Shown: positions 9,382 to 10,598 of the stretch, piece after piece
Layout: each line of letters opens with the position of its first letter
How positions within the stretch are numbered: the first letter of the stretch is position 1
NCBI RefSeq assembly: GCF_915069625.1
Contig: NZ_CAJZFD010000057.1
Span: 1-10,598, forward strand
Length of the DNA: 10,598 bases
Source: an uncultured Veillonella sp.
GTDB lineage: Bacteria; Bacillota; Negativicutes; Veillonellales; Veillonellaceae
Direction of reading: 5' to 3'
Notes under the pieces: model-generated
Seen by the model: the letters and a program-made list of their open reading frames with translations, nothing else
What the model was told of the DNA's origin: nothing
Databases searched by the model: none
Translations under genes and position numbers: made by a program

Positions 9382-9990
9382 TTATCGTCCTTTCCCAAGC
9401 TCAATCAAGCTGACCTTAATCAACTCAGATACATCGCGTTTACCATCATCTAAAGACTCTACAATATCAGCCACATCTCGTTCTGAATAACCTAGCGACA
9501 CAAGAGCCTCAATAGCCTCACCGGTAGCACCACTAGCGGCAACGCCAATCGGCTGTATAGCTGCTGGTGATTCTGCAGATATATGTGTCATCTTCGCTAA
9601 CTTATCCTTTAGTTCAAGAACAAGTCGCTCTGCAGATTTCTTCCCAATACCAGGTAACTTTGTTAATTGCTGTACCTGGCCATTGATAACAGCTAATTTG
9701 AAAGCCTCTGGTGTCATGCCAGACAAAATGCCAAGCCCCACTTTAGGCCCTATACCAGAAACAGAAATGAGTAAAATAAACAACTCATACTCCTCTTCCG
9801 TCCAAAAGCCATAGAGTTGCATCGCATCTTCACGTACGTTGAGATACGTGAATAGCGTTGCCTCATGACCTTCAATCAATTGTTGTCGCGTAGTGGTCGG
9901 CACATATACACGATACCCTACGCCATGTACATCTACGTAACAAGACTCTTTAAAGAGATGTGTTACGATGCCCCGTACATACCCTATCAT
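9382..9990 (-). CDS. ruvA: Holliday junction DNA-binding subunit RuvA
   Basis: RuvA tetramers hold the four-way junction in a square-planar form and recruit RuvB. The 202-residue product shows the three-domain plan. An OB-fold (1 to about 64, with MIGYVRGIV and [12 protein letters not shown]) comes first. Two helix-hairpin-helix motifs follow, [13 protein letters not shown] (77-89) and [13 protein letters not shown] (112-124). A flexible Ala/Ser/Gly-rich linker (about 135-155) leads to a small domain III (about 156-200, [12 protein letters not shown]) that contacts RuvB. The ATG shares one base with the ruvC stop (TAATG), with GAGG in the ruvC tail about 8 nt away as Shine-Dalgarno, so it is tightly coupled to ruvC. 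Confidence 0.99.
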   Translation of the reverse strand: MIGYVRGIVTHLFKESCYVDVHGVGYRVYVPTTTRQQLIEGHEATLFTYLNVREDAMQLYGFWTEEEYELFILLISVSGIGPKVGLGILSGMTPEAFKLAVINGQVQQLTKLPGIGKKSAERLVLELKDKLAKMTHISAESPAAIQPIGVAASGATGEAIEALVSLGYSERDVADIVESLDDGKRDVSELIKVSLIELGKGR

Positions 9991-10484
9991 TATACCAACC
10001 TCTTCAATCTATCATTGTGAGAACTATGAGCCGTACAAATAGCGACAGCCAATGCATCTGCCGTATCATCGGGCTTAATTTTCTCACGAATCCCCAAAAT
10101 ATTCATTGTCATATAAATGACCTGATTCTTATCAGCCTTGCCGTAACCTGTAACGGCTTGCTTGATTTGTAGCGGTGTATATTCGTAAATAGGAATACGC
10201 TGTTGCTCAGCCGCTAATAAGATAACACCACGTGCTTGACCGACCTTGATGGCCGTCGTTACATTGCGGTTGAAGAATAATTCTTCTACCCCGAACTTAT
10301 CAGGCTTGAATTCCTCTAGAATATCACTTAGGTCATTAAATAAAATTTCCAATCGCTGTGAATCTGTTAATTCCTTAGGAGTTGTGATAGCCCCATAGGC
10401 TACAGGTGTTAATTTGCTCCCCTTCACGTCAATAATGCCATAACCGCATATAGCCGTGCCTGGGTCAATACCTATAATTCGCAC
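9990..10484 (-). CDS. ruvC: Crossover junction endodeoxyribonuclease RuvC (GTG start)
   Basis: RuvC is the dimeric resolvase that cuts Holliday junctions handed on by RuvAB. The 164-residue protein has an RNase H-like fold. The four expected metal-binding acids are visible: D7 in GIDPGT, E67 in GVEELFF, and D140 and D143 in DDTADALAVA (E. coli D7, E66, D138, D141). NRNVTTAIKVGQARG (72-86) and YTPLQIKQAVTGYGKADK (102-119) are further conserved blocks. The start is GTG (10482-10484), chosen because the protein begins with the family's MRIIGIDPG and because AAGGGGG (10490-10496) stands 5 nt ahead. It is the first gene of the operon visible here; ruvA follows with a 1-nt overlap. Confidence 0.98.
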   Translation of the reverse strand: MRIIGIDPGTAICGYGIIDVKGSKLTPVAYGAITTPKELTDSQRLEILFNDLSDILEEFKPDKFGVEELFFNRNVTTAIKVGQARGVILLAAEQQRIPIYEYTPLQIKQAVTGYGKADKNQVIYMTMNILGIREKIKPDDTADALAVAICTAHSSHNDRLKRLV

Positions 10485-10489
10485 CTTAA

Positions 10490-10496
10490 CCCCCTT
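10490..10496 (-). promoter_or_regulatory. Shine-Dalgarno of ruvC supporting a GTG start
   Basis: On the minus strand AAGGGGG is 5 nt from GTG at 10484. No ATG in this frame lies nearby, and the GTG gives the standard N-terminus of RuvC. Confidence 0.75.
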
Positions 10497-10547
10497 AGTT
10501 TAAAAATGAGATAAGCTGTCGCCTACCTCCATTACATAATCTATTTT

Positions 10548-10576
10548 ATTATAGCACAATACCACATCGAAGTTTA
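10548..10576 (-). promoter_or_regulatory. Probable extended -10 promoter of the ruvC-led operon
   Basis: On the minus strand TGCTATAAT (10548-10556) is a perfect -10 hexamer with the TGn extension. The -35 position at 17-nt spacing (10571-10576, TAAACT) matches only 3 of 6, which is acceptable for extended -10 promoters. Transcription would start near 10541, giving a leader of about 56 nt before the ruvC GTG. The rest of the leader holds a possible 10-codon ORF but no clear hairpin or riboswitch. An upstream gene beyond the window could also read through into ruvC. Confidence 0.6.
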
Positions 10577-10598
10577 TGAATTTCCATAGAAATTTTAT

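Noticed and set aside
10579..10594. Small inverted repeat aatttc-cata-gaaatt at the window end
   Set aside because: Six AT-rich base pairs with a 4-nt loop and no T-tract on the minus strand; likely chance at the window edge.

Overview
The window is an AT-rich stretch of bacterial chromosome with eleven protein genes, all on the minus strand. Ten of them (ruvC to secF, about 10484 down to 1499) look like one long housekeeping operon, followed by a separate single-gene unit for an MFS transporter. The gene order ruvC-ruvA-ruvB-spoIID-like-queA-tgt-yajC-(5-FCL)-secD-secF, the AT-rich codon use and the protein sequences suggest a low-GC Firmicutes-type genome. My best guess is the Negativicutes, probably Veillonella or a close relative. 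That assignment is inference from gene order and sequence feel; no search was run.

In transcription order (right to left): 10485-10598 holds the leader and a likely extended -10 promoter for ruvC. ruvC, ruvA and ruvB encode the complete Holliday-junction branch migration and resolution machine. A secreted SpoIID/LytB-domain protein with a long Lys/Thr/Ala linker comes next. queA and tgt encode two steps of queuosine tRNA modification. After a 77-nt gap with a possible internal promoter come yajC, a 5-formyltetrahydrofolate cyclo-ligase gene, secD and secF. YajC, SecD and SecF form the accessory complex of the Sec translocon; the folate gene sits inside this Sec block. The unit ends in a strong hairpin terminator at about 1426-1463.

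From 1277 to 102 a 12-TM-type MFS permease is transcribed from its own sigma-A-like promoter (about 1314-1342). Behind that promoter is an AT-rich palindrome and direct repeat that could bind a regulator. Downstream of it, an inverted repeat at 1-34 is cut by the window edge and may be its terminator.

Genes in the main operon are packed tightly: 1-nt overlaps (ruvC/ruvA, yajC/5-FCL), a 4-nt overlap (secD/secF), and gaps of 2-21 nt elsewhere except before yajC. Translational coupling is therefore likely. No stretch longer than 300 bases lacks a gene. I saw no tRNA, rRNA, CRISPR, insertion sequence, phage or toxin-antitoxin signal, and no undescribed system; this is an ordinary, conserved region with a few local points worth checking.
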